From contig NW_027490098.1 in assembly GCF_050948175.1 (NCBI RefSeq), positions 1,240,001-1,304,000 on the forward strand: DNA of 64,000 nt, written 5' to 3'. Of the stretch, positions 48,801 through 61,662 are shown piece by piece. The notes below the pieces were generated by a model. That model worked only from the letters and a program-made list of their open reading frames with translations. It ran no database searches and was not told the origin of the DNA. Origin of the DNA: Xylocopa sonorina. Lineage: Eukaryota > Arthropoda > Insecta > Hymenoptera > Apidae. The translations under genes were made by a program, and so were the position numbers. The first letter of the stretch is position 1; every line of letters begins with the position of its first letter.

Positions 48801-49807
48801 GTCTACGGTTTAAATGAATGCAAATACGACACTTCCTTGCAAGGAAATAGCGTTTGCAGATGTCTACGTATCGAAGCAATAGCATTCTAAAGCTTCTTAA
48901 AACGCGATATCGCATCTCATTTCTATGTTTCATGGTAAGATATAATATGATTTGCGAAGTGTTATGTATTCCTCGTCTACACTTCAAATGAATGTAATTG
49001 CGACACTTCCTTGCAAGGAAATAGCGTTTGCAGATGTCTACGTATCGTAGCAATAGAGTCTTTATGATTCTTAAAACTCGATATCGCATCTCATTTCTAT
49101 GTTTCATGGTAAGATATAATATGATTTGCGAAGTGTTATGTATTCCTCGTCTACACTTCAAATGAATGTGAATGCCACACTTCCTCGCTAGGAAATAGCG
49201 TTTGCAGATGACTACGTATCGTAGCAATAGAGTTCTTATGATTCTTAAAACGCGATATCGCATCTCATTTCTATGTTTCATGGTAAGATATAATATGATT
49301 TGCGAAGTGTTATGTATTCCTCGTCTACACTTCAAATGAATGTAAATGCGACACATCCTTGCAAGCAAATAGCGTTTGCAGATGTCTACGTATCGAAGCA
49401 ATAGAGTTCTTATGCTTCTTAAAACACGATATCGCATCTCATTTCTATATTTCACGGTAAGATATAATATGATTTGCGAAGTGTTATGTATTCCTCGTCT
49501 ACACTCCAAATGATTGTGAATACGACACTTCCTTGCAAGGAAATAGCGTTTGCAGATGTCTACGTATCGTAGCAATGGAGTTCTTATGATTCTTAAAACG
49601 CGATATCGCATCTCAATTCTATGTTTCATGGTAAGATATAATATGATTTGCGAAGTGTTATGCATTCCTCGTCTACACTTCAAATGAATGTGAATGCCAC
49701 ACTTCCTCGTTAGGAAATAGCGTTTGCAGATGTCTACGTATCGTAGCAATAGAGTTCTTATGATTCTTAGAACGCGATATCGCATCTCATTTCAATGTTT
49801 CATGGTA

Positions 49808-52800
49808 AGATATAATATGATTTGCGAAGTGTTATGTATTCCTCGTCTACACTCCAAATGATTGTGAATGCGACACTTCCTTGCAAGGAAATAGCGTTTG
49901 CAGATGTCTACGTATCGTAGCAATGGAGTTCTTATGATTCTTAAAACGCGATATCGCATCTCAATTCTATGTTTCATGGTAAGATATAATATGATTTGCG
50001 CAGTGTTATGCATTCCTCGTCTACACTTCAAATGAATGTAAATGTGAAATCTCCTTGCAAGGAAATAGCGTTTGCAGATGTCTACGTATCGTAGCAATAG
50101 ATTTCTAATGCTTCTTAAAACGCGATATCGCATCTCATTTCTATGTTTCATGGTAAGATATAATATGATTTGCGAAGTGTTATGTATTCCTCGTCTACAC
50201 TTCAAATGAATGTGAATGCGATACTTCCTCGCTAGGAAATAGCGTTTGCAGATGTCTACGTATCGTAGCATTAGCTTTCTAATGCTTCTTAAAACGCGAT
50301 ATCGCATCTCATTTCTATATTTCATGGTAAGATATAACATGATTTGCGAAGTGTCATGTATTTCTCGTCTACACTTCAAATGAATGTAAATGCGACACTT
50401 CCTTGCTAGGAAATAGCGTCTGCAGATGTCTAGGTATCGTAGCAATAGAGTTCAAATGCTTCTTAAAACGAGATATTGCATCTCATATCTATGTTTCATG
50501 ATAAGATATAATATTCATTGCGAAGTGTTATGCATTCCACGTCTACGATTCAAATGAATGTAAATGCGACACTTCCTTGCAAGGAAATAGCGTTTGCAGA
50601 TGTCTACGTATCGTAGCAATAGAGTTTTTATGATTCTTAAAACGCGATATCGCATCTCATTTCTATGTTTCATGGTAAAATACAATATGATTTGCGAAGT
50701 GTTATGTATTCCTCGTCTACACTTCAAATGAATGTGAATGCCACACTTCCTCGCTAGGAAATAGCGTTTGCAGATGTCTACGTATCGTAGCAATAGAGTT
50801 CTTATGATTCTTAGAACGCGATATCGCATCTCATTTCTATGTTTCATGGTAAGATATAATATGATTTGCGAAGTGTTATGCATTCCTCGTCTACACTTCA
50901 AATGAATGTTAATGCGACACATCCTTGCAAGCAAATAGCGTTTGCAGATGTCTAAGTATCGAGGCAATAGAGTTCTTATGCTTCTTAAAACACGATATCG
51001 CATCTCATTTCTATATTTCACGGTAAGATATAATATGATTTGCGAAGTGTTATGTATTCCTCGTCTACACTCCAAATGATTGTGAATGCGACACTTCTTT
51101 GCAAGGAAATAGCGTTTGCAGATGTCTACGTATCGTAGCAATGGAGTTCTTATGATTCTTAAAACGCGATATCGCATCTCAATTCTATGTTTCATGGTAA
51201 GATATAATATGATTTGCGCAGTGTTATGCATTCCTCGTCTACACTTCAAATGAACGTAAATGTGAAATCTCCTTGCAAGGAAATAGCGTTTGCAGATGTC
51301 TACGTATCGTAGCAATAGATTTCTAATGCTTCTTAAAACGCGATATCGCATCTCATTTCTATGTTTCATGGTAAGATATAATATGATTTGCGAAGGGTTA
51401 TGTATTCCTCGTCTACACTTCAAATGAATGTGAAAGCGACACTTCCTCGCTAGGAAATAGCGTTTGCAGATGTCTACGTATCGTAGCAATAGATTTCTAA
51501 TGCTTCTTAAAACGCGATATCGCATCTCATTTCTATGTTTCATGGTAGGATATAATATGATTTGCGAAGTCTCATGTATTCCTCGTCTACACTTCAAATG
51601 AATGTAAATGCGACACTTCCTTGCAAGGAAATAGCGTCTGCAGATGTCTACGTATCGTAGCAATAGAGTTCTTATGATTCTTAAAACGCGATATCGCATC
51701 TCATTTCTATGTTTCATGATAAGATATAATATTCATTGCGAAGTGTTATGCATTCCTCGTCTACGATTCAAATGAATGTAAATACGACACTTCCTTGCAA
51801 GGAAATAGCGTTTGCAGATGTCTAGGTATCGTAACAATAGAGTTCTAATGCTTCTTAAAACGCGATATCGCATCTCATTTCTATGTTTCATGGTAAGATA
51901 TAATATGATTTGCGAATTGTTATGTATTCCTTGTCTGCACTTCAAATGAATGTAAATGCGACACTTCCTTGCAAGGGAATAGCGTTTGCAGATGTCTACG
52001 TATCGTAGCAATAGAGTTCTTATGATTCTTAAAACGCGATATTGCATCTCATATCTATGTTTCATGATAAGATATAATATTCATTGCGAAGTGTTATGCA
52101 TTCCTCGTCTACGATTCAAATGAATGTAAATGCGACACTTCCTTGCAAGGAAATAGCGTTTACAGATGTCTACCTATCGTAGCAATAGAGTTCTAATGCT
52201 TCTTAAAACGCGATATCGCATCTCATTTCTATGTTTCATGGTAAGATATAATATGATTTGCGAAGTGTTATGTATTCCTCGTCTACACTTCAAATGAATG
52301 TAAATGCGACAATTCCTTGCAAAGAAATAGCGTTTGCAGATGTCTACGTATCGTAGCAATAGATTCCTAATGCTTCTTAAAACGCGATATCGCATCTCAT
52401 TTCTATGTTTCATGGTAAGATATAACATGATTTGCGAAGTGTTATGTATTCATCGTCTACACTTCAAATGAATGTAAATGCGGCACTTCCTCGCTAGGAA
52501 ATAGCGTTAGCAGATGTCTACGAATCGAAGCAATAGAGTTCAAATGCTTGTTAAAACGAGGTATTGCATCTCATATCTATGTTTTATGATAAGATATAAT
52601 ATTCATTTGGAAGTGTTATGCATTCCTCGTCTACGATTCAAATGAAAGTAAATGCGACACTTCCTTGCAAGGAAATAGCGATTGCAGATGTCTACGTATC
52701 GTAGCAATAGAGTTTTTATGATTCTTAAAACGCGATATCGCATCCCATTACTATGTTTCATGGTAAGATATAATATGATTTGCGAAGTGTTATGTATTCC

Positions 52801-55800
52801 TCGTCTACACTTCAAATGAATGTGAATGCCACACTTCCACGCTAGGAAATAGCGATTGCAGATGTCTACGTATCGTAGCAATAGAGTTCTTATGATTCTT
52901 AAAACGCGATATCGCATCTCATTTCTATGTTTCATGGTAAGATATAATATGATTTGCGAAGTGTTATGTATTCCTCGTCTACACTTCAAATGAATGTAAA
53001 TGCGACACTTCCTTGCAAGCAAATAGCGTTTGCAGATGTCTACGTATCGAAGCAATACGGTTCTTATGATTCTTAAAACGCGATATCGCATCTCATTTCT
53101 ATGTTTCATGGTAAGATATAATATGATTTGCGAAGTGTTATGCATTCCTCGTCTACACCTCAAATGAATGTTAATGCGACACATCCTTGCAAGCAAATAG
53201 CGTTTGCAGATGTCTAAGTATCGAGGCAATAGAGTTCTTATGCTTCTTAAAACACGATATCGCATCTCATTTCTATATTTCACGGTAAGATATAATATGA
53301 TTTGCGAAGTGTTATGTATTCCTCGTCTACACTCCAAATGATTGTGAATGCGACACTTCTTTGCAAGGAAATAGCGTTTGCAGATGTCTACGTATCGTAG
53401 CAATGGAGTTCTTATGATTCTTAAAACGCGATATCGCATCTCAATTCTATGTTTCATGGTAAGATATAATATGATTTGCGCAGTGTTATGCATTCCTCGT
53501 CTACACTTCAAATGAACGTAAATGTGAAATCTCCTTGCAAGGAAATAGCGTTTGCAGATGTCTACGTATCGTAGCAATAGATTTCTAATGCTTCTTAAAA
53601 CGCGATATCGCATCTCATTTCTATGTTTCATGGTAAGATATAATATGATTTGCGAAGGGTTATGTATTCCTCGTCTACACTTCAAATGAATGTGAAAGCG
53701 ACACTTCCTCGCTAGGAAATAGCGTTTGCAGATGTCTACGTATCGTAGCAATAGATTTCTAATGCTTCTTAAAACGCGATATCGCATCTCATTTCTATGT
53801 TTCATGGTAGGATATAATATGATTTGCGAAGTCTCATGTATTCCTCGTCTACACTTCAAATGAATGTAAATGCGACACATCCTTGCAAGCAAATAGCGTT
53901 TGCAGATGTCTACGTATCGAAGCAATGGAGTTCTTATGCTTCTTAAAACACGATATCGCATCTCATTTCTATATTTCACGGTAAGATATAATATGATTTG
54001 CGAAGTGTTATGTATTCCTCGTCTACACTCCAAATGATTGTGAATGCGACACTTCCTTGCAAGGAAATAGCGTTTGCAGATGTCTACGTATCGTAGCAAT
54101 GGAGTTCTTATGATTCTTAAAACGCGATATCGCATCTCAATTCTATGTTTCATGGTAAGATATAATATGATTTGCGCAGTGTTATGCATTCCTCGTCTAC
54201 ACTTCAAATGAATGTAAATGTGAAATCTCCTTGCAAGGAAATAGCGTTTGCAGATGTCTACGTATCGTAGCAATAGATTTCTAATGCTTCTTAAAACGCG
54301 ATATCGCATCTCATTTCTATGTTTCATGGTAAGATATAATATGATTTGCGAAGTGTTATGTATTCCTCGTCTACACTTCAAATGAATGTGAATGCGATAC
54401 TTCCTCGCTAGGAAATAGCGTTTGCAGATGTCTACGTATCGTAGCATTAGCTTTCTAATGCTTCTTAAAACGCGATATCGCATCTCATTTCTATATTTCA
54501 TGGTAAGATATAACATGATTTGCGAAGTGTCATGTATTTCTCGTCTACACTTCAAATGAATGTAAATGCGACACTTCCTTGCTAGGAAATAGCGTCTGCA
54601 GATGTCTAGGTATCGTAGCAATAGAGTTCAAATGCTTCTTAAAACGAAATATTGCATCTCATATCTATGTTTCATGATAAGATATAATATTCATTGCGAA
54701 GTGTTATGCATTCCACGTCTACGATTCAAATGAATGTAAATGCGACACTTCCTTGCAAGGAAATAGCGTTTGCAGATGTCTACGTATCGTAGCAATAGAG
54801 TTTTTATGATTCTTAAAACGCGATATCGCATCTCATTTCTATGTTTCATGGTAAAATACAATATGATTTGCGAAGTGTTATGTATTCCTCGTCTACACTT
54901 CAAATGAATGTGAATGCCACACTTCCTCGCTAGGAAATAGCGTTTGCAGATGTCTACGTATCGTAGCAATAGAGTTCTTATGATTCTTAGAACGCGATAT
55001 CGCATCTCATTTCTATGTTTCATGGTAAGATATAATATGATTTGCGAAGTGTTATGTATTCCTCGTCTACACTTCAAATGAATGTAAATGCGACACATCC
55101 TTGCAAGCAAATAGCGTTTGCAGATGTCTAAGTATCGAGGCAATAGAGTTCTTATGCTTCTTAAAACACGATATCGCATCTCATTTCTATATTTCACGGT
55201 AAGATATAATATGATTTGCGAAGTGTTATGTATTCCTCGTCTACACTCCAAATGATTGTGAATGCGACACTTCTTTGCAAGGAAATAGCGTTTGCAGATG
55301 TCTACGTATCGTAGCAATGGAGTTCTTATGATTCTTAAAACGCGATATCGCATCTCAATTCTATGTTTCATGGTAAGATATAATATGATTTGCGCAGTGT
55401 TATGCATTCCTCGTCTACACTTCAAATGAACGTAAGTGTGAAATCTCCTTGCAAGGAAATAGCGTTTGCAGATGTCTACGTATCGTAGCAATAGATTTCT
55501 AATGCTTCTTAAAACGCGATATCGCATCTCATTTCTATGTTTCATGGTAAGATATAATATGATTTGCGAAGGGTTATGTATTCCTCGTCTACACTTCAAA
55601 TGAATGTGAAAGCGACACTTCCTCGCTAGGAAATAGCGTTTGCAGATGTCTACGTATCGTAGCAATAGATTTCTAATGCTTCTTAAAACGCGATATCGCA
55701 TCTCATTTCTATGTTTCATGGTAGGATATAATATGATTTGCGAAGTCTCATGTATTCCTCGTCTACACTTCAAATGAATGTAAATGCGACACTTCCTTGC

Positions 55801-57283
55801 AAGGAAATAGCGTCTGCAGATGTCTACGTATCGTAGCAATAGAGTTCTTATGATTCTTAAAACGCGATATCGCATCTCATTTCTATGTTTCATGATAAGA
55901 TATAATATTCATTGCGAAGTGTTATGCATTCCTCGTCAACGATTCAAATGAATGTAAATACGACACTTCCTTGCAAGGAAATAGCGTTTGCAGATGTCTA
56001 GGTATCGTAACAATAGAGTTCTAATGCTTCTTAAAACGCGATATCGCATCTCATTTCTATGTTTCATGGTAAGATATAATATGATTTGCGAATTGTTATG
56101 TATTCCTTGTCTGCACTTCAAATGAATGTAAATGCGACACTTCCTTGCAAGGGAATAGCGTTTGCAGATGTCTACGTATCGTAGCAATAGAGTTCTTATG
56201 ATTCTTAAAACGCGATATTGCATCTCATATCTATGTTTCATGATAAGATATAATATTCATTGCGAAGTGTTATGCATTCCTCGTCTACGATTCAAATGAA
56301 TGTAAATGCGACACTTCCTTGCAAGGAAATAGCGTTTACAGATGTCTACCTATCGTAGCAATAGAGTTCTAATGCTTCTTAAAACGCGATATCGCATCTC
56401 ATTTCTATGTTTCATGGTAAGATATAATATGATTTGCGAAGTGTTATGTATTCCTCGTCTACACTTCAAATGAATGTAAATGCGACACTTCCTTGCAAAG
56501 AAATAGCGTTTGCAGATGTCTACGTATCGTAGCAATAGATTCCTAATGCTTCTTAAAACGCGATATCGCATCTCATTTCTATGTTTCATGGTAAGATATA
56601 ACATGATTTGCGAAGTGTTATGTATTCATCGTCTACACTTCAAATGAATGTAAATGCGGCACTTCCTCGCTAGGAAATAGCGTTAGCAGATGTCTACGAA
56701 TCGAAGCAATAGAGTTCAAATGCTTGTTAAAACGAGGTATTGCATCTCATATCTATGTTTTATGATAAGATATAATATTCATTTGGAAGTGTTATGCATT
56801 CCTCGTCTACGATTCAAATGAATGTAAATGCGACACTTCCTTGCAAGGAAATAGCGATTGCAGATGTCTACGTATCGTAGCAATAGAGTTTTTATGATTC
56901 TTAAAACGCGATATCGCATCCCATTACTATGTTTCATGGTAAGATATAATATGATTTGCGAAGTGTTATGTATTCCTCGTCTACACTTCAAATGAATGTG
57001 AATGCCACACTTCCACGCTAGGAAATAGCGATTGCAGATGTCTACGTATCGTAGCAATAGAGTTCTTATGATTCTTAAAACGCGATATCGCATCTCATTT
57101 CTATGTTTCATGGTAAGATATAATATGATTTGCGAAGTGTTATGTATTCCTCGTCTACACTTCAAATGAATGTAAATGCGACACTTCCTTGCAAGCAAAT
57201 AGCGTTTGCAGATGTCTACGTATCGAAGCAATACGGTTCTTATGATTCTTAAAACGCGATATCGCATCTCATTTCTATGTTTT
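49808..57283 (+). repeat. Duplication with 4176-bp offset (24 monomers)
   Basis: 49808-53107 recurs at 53984-57283 with an offset of exactly 24 x 174. A few substitutions are visible, for example ACGAGATATTGC at 50470 against ACGAAATATTGC at 54646, and GTCTACGATTC against GTCAACGATTC near 55937. Confidence 0.88.
50870..53862 (+). repeat. Nested duplication with 2262-bp offset (13 monomers)
   Basis: 50870-51600 recurs at 53132-53862, sharing TTAATGCGACACATCC and TCTAAGTATCGAGGC (50951 and 53213). Offset is exactly 13 x 174. It lies inside the 4176-bp duplication, showing repeated rounds of unequal exchange in one interval. Confidence 0.85.
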
Positions 57284-60200
57284 ATGGTAAGATATAATAT
57301 TCATTGCGAAGCGTTATGCATTCCTCGTCTACGATTCAAATGAATGTAAATGCGACACTTCCTTGCAAGGAAATAGCGTTTGCAGATGTCTACGTATCGT
57401 AGCAATAGAGTCTTTATGATTCTTAAAACTCGATATCGCATCTCATTTCTATATTTCACGGTAAGATATAATATGATTTGCGAAGTGTTATGTATTCCTC
57501 GTCTACACTTCAAATGAATGTGAATGCGATACTTCCTCGCTAGGAAATAGCGTTTGCAGATGTCTACGTATCGTAGCATTAGCTTTCTAATGCTTCTTAA
57601 AACGCGATATCGCATCTCATTTCTATATTTCATGGTAAGATATAACATGATTTGCGAAGTGTCATGTATTCCTCGTCTACACTCCAAATGATTGTGAATG
57701 CGACACTTCCTTGCTAGGAAATAGCGTCTGCAGATGTCTAGGTATCGTAGCAATAGAGTTCAAATGCTTCTTAAAACGAGATATTGCATTTCATATCTAT
57801 GTTTCATGATAAGATATAATATTCATTGCGAAGTGTTATGCATTCCACGTCTACGATTCAAATGAATGTAAATGCGACACTTCCTTGCAAGGAAATAGCG
57901 TTTGCAGATGTCTACGTATCGTAGCAATAGAGTTTTTATGATTCTTAAAACGCGATATCGCATCTCATTTCTATGTTTCATGGTAAGATATAATATGATT
58001 TGCGAAGTGTTATGTATTCCTCGTCTACACTTCAAATGAATGTGAATGCCACACTTCCTCGCTAGGAAATAGCGTTTGCAGATGACTACGTATCGTAGCA
58101 ATAGAGTTCTTATGATTCTTAAAACGCGATATCGCATCTCATTTCTATGTTTCATGGTAAGATATAATATGATTTGCGAAGTGTTATGTATTCCTCGTCT
58201 ACACTTCAAATGAATGTAAATGCGACACATCCTTGCAAGCAAATAGCGTTTGCAGATGTCTACGTATCGAAGCAATAGAGTTCTTATGCTTCTTAAAACA
58301 CGATATCGCATCTCATTTCTATATTTCACGGTAAGATATAATATGATTTGCGAAGTGTTATGTATTCCTCGTCTACACTCCAAATGATTGTGAATACGAC
58401 ACTTCCTTGCAAGGAAATAGCGTTTGCAGATGTCTACGTATCGTAGCAATGGAGTTCTTATGATTCTTAAAACGCGATATCGCATCTCAATTCTATGTTT
58501 CATGGTAAGATATAATATGATTTGCGAAGTGTTATGCATTCCTCGTCTACACTTCAAATGAATGTGAATGCCACACTTCCTCGCTAGGAAATAGCGTTTG
58601 CAGATGTCTACGTATCGTAGCAATAGATTTCTAATGCTTCTTAAAACGCGATATCGCATCTCATTTCTATGTTTCATGGTAAGATATAATATGGTTTGCG
58701 AAGTGTTATGTATTCCTCGTCTACCCTTCAAATGAATGTAAATGCGACACATCCTTGCAAGCAAATAGCGTTTGCAGATGTCTAAGTATCGAGGCAATAG
58801 AGTTCTTATGCTTCTTAAAACACGATATCGCATCTCATTTCTATATTTCACGGTAAGATATAATATGATTTGCGAAGTGTTATGTATTCCTCGTCTACAC
58901 TCCAAATGATTGTGAATGCGACACTTCCTTGCAAGGAAATAGCGTTTGCAGATGTCTACGTATCGTAGCAATGGAGTTCTTATGATTCTTAAAACGCGAT
59001 ATCGCATCTCAATTCTATGTTTCATGGTAAGATATAATATGATTTGCGCAGTGTTATGCATTCCTCGTCTACACTTCAAATGAATGTAAATGTGAAATCT
59101 CCTTGCAAGGAAATAGCGTTTGCAGATGTCTACGTATCGTAGCAATAGATTTCTAATGCTTCTTAAAACGCGATATCGCATCTCATTTCTATGTTTCATG
59201 GTAAGATATAATATGATTTGCGAAGTGTTATGTATTCCTCGTCTACACTTCAAATGAATGTGAATGCGATACTTCCTCGCTAGGAAATAGCGTTTGCAGA
59301 TGTCTACGTATCGTAGCAATGGAGTTCTTATGATTCTTAAAACGCGATATCGCATCTCAATTCTATGTTTCATGGTAAGATATAATATGATTTGCGAAGT
59401 GTTATGCATTCCTCGTCTACACTTCAAATGAATGTGAATGCCACACTTCCTCGCTAGGAAATAGCGTTTGCAGATGTCTACGTATCGTAGCAATAGAGTT
59501 CTTATGATTCTTAGAACGCGATATCGCATCTCATTTCTATGTTTCATGGTAAGATATAATATGGTTTGCGAAGTGTTATGTATTCCTCGTCTACACTTCA
59601 AATGAATGTAATTGCGACACTTCCTTGATAGGAAGTAGTGTCTGCAGATGTCTAGGTATCGTAGCAATAGAGTTCTTATGATCCTTAAAACGCGATATCG
59701 CATCGCATTTCTATGTTTCATGATAAGATATAATATTCACTGCGAAGTGTTATGCATTCCTCGTCTACGATTCAAATGAATGTAAATGCGACACTTCCTT
59801 GCTAGGAAATAGCGTCTGCACATGTCTAGGCATCGTAGCGAAAGAGTTCAAATGCTTCTTAAAACGAGATATTGCATCTCATATCTATGTTTCATGGTAA
59901 GATATAATATGATTTGCGAAGTGTTATGTATTCCTCGTCTACACTTCAAATGAATGTAATTGCGACACTTCCTTGCTAGGAAATAGTGTCTGCAGATGTC
60001 TAGGTATCGTAGCGATAGAGTTCTAATGCTTCTTAAAACGCGATATCGCATCTCATTTCTATGTTTCATGGTAAGATATAATATGATTTGCGAAGTGTTA
60101 TATATTCCTCGTCTACACTTCAAATGAATGTAAATGCGGCACTTCCTTGCTAGGAAATAGTGTCTGCAGATGTCTAGGTATCGTAGCGATAGAGTTCTAA

Positions 60201-61662
60201 TGCTTCTTAAAACGCGATATCGCATCTCATTTCTATGTTTCATGGTAAGATATAATATGATTTGCGAAGTGGTATGTATTCCTCGTCTACACTTCAAATG
60301 AATGTAATTGCGACACTTCCTTGCTCGGAAATAGTGTCTGCAGATGTCTAGGCATCGTAGCGATAGCATTCTAATGCTTCTTAAAACGCGATATCGCATC
60401 TCATTTCTATGTTTCATGGTAAGATATAATATGATTTGCGAAGGGTTATGTATTCCTCGTCTACACTTCAAATGAATGTGAAAGCGACACTTCCTCGCTA
60501 GGAAATAGCGTTTGCAGATGTCTACGTATCGTAGCAATAGATTTCTAATGCTTCTTAAAACGCGATATCGCATCTCATTTCTATGTTTCATGGTAGGATA
60601 TAATATGATTTGCGAAGTCTCATGTATTCCTCGTCTGCACTTCAAATGAATGTAAATGCGACACTTCCTTGCAAGGAAATAGCGTCTGCAGATGTCTACG
60701 TATCGTAGCAATAGAGTTCTTATGATTCTTAAAACGCGATATCGCATCTCATTTCTATGTTTCATGATAAGATATAATATTCATTGCGAAGTGTTATGCA
60801 TTCCTCGTCTACGATTCAAATGAATGTAAATACGACACTTCCTTGCAAGGAAATAGCGTTTGCAGATGTCTAGGTATCGTAGCAATAGAGTTCTAATGCT
60901 TCTTAGAACGCGATATCGCATCTCATTTCTATGTTTCATGGTAAGATATAATATGATTTGCGAATTGTTATGTATTCCTTGTCTGCACTTCAAATGAATG
61001 TAAATGCGACACTTCCTTGCAAGGGAATAGCGTTTGCAGATGTCTACGTATCGTAGCAATAGAGTTCTTATGATTCTTAAAACGCGATATTGCATCTCAT
61101 ATCTATGTTTCATGATAAGATATAATATTCATTGCGAAGTGTTATGCATTCCTCGTCTACGACTCAAATGAATGTAAATGCGACACTTCCTTGCAAGGAA
61201 ATAGCGTTTACAGATGTCTACCTATCGTAGCAATAGAGTTCTAATGCTTCTTAAAACGCGATATCGCATCTCATTTCTATGTTTCATGGTAAGATATAAT
61301 ATGATTTGCGAAGTGTTATGTATTCCTCGTCTACACTTCAAATGAATGTAAATGCGACACTTCCTTGCAAAGAAATAGCGTTTGCAGATGTCTACGTATC
61401 GTAGCAATAGGTTCCTAATGCTTCTTAAAACGCGATATCGCATCTCATTTCTATGTTTCATGGTAAGATATAACATGATTTGCGAAGTGTTATGTATTCA
61501 TCGTCTACACTTCAAATGAATGTAAATGCGGCACTTCCTCGCTAGGAAATAGCGTTTGCAGATGTCTACGAATCGAAGCAATAGAGTTCAAATGCTTGTT
61601 AAAACGAGGTATTGCATCTCATATCTATGTTTTATGATAAGATATAATATTCATTTGGAAGT
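51720..61662 (+). repeat. Threefold block at 51.7, 55.9 and 60.8 kb
   Basis: About 0.9 kb starting near 51720, 55896 and 60768 share the private GAATTGTTATGTATTCCTTG and CGTTAGCAG/TACGAATCG variants. Offsets are 4176 (24 monomers) and 4872 (28 monomers). The third copy is a little more diverged. Confidence 0.8.
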
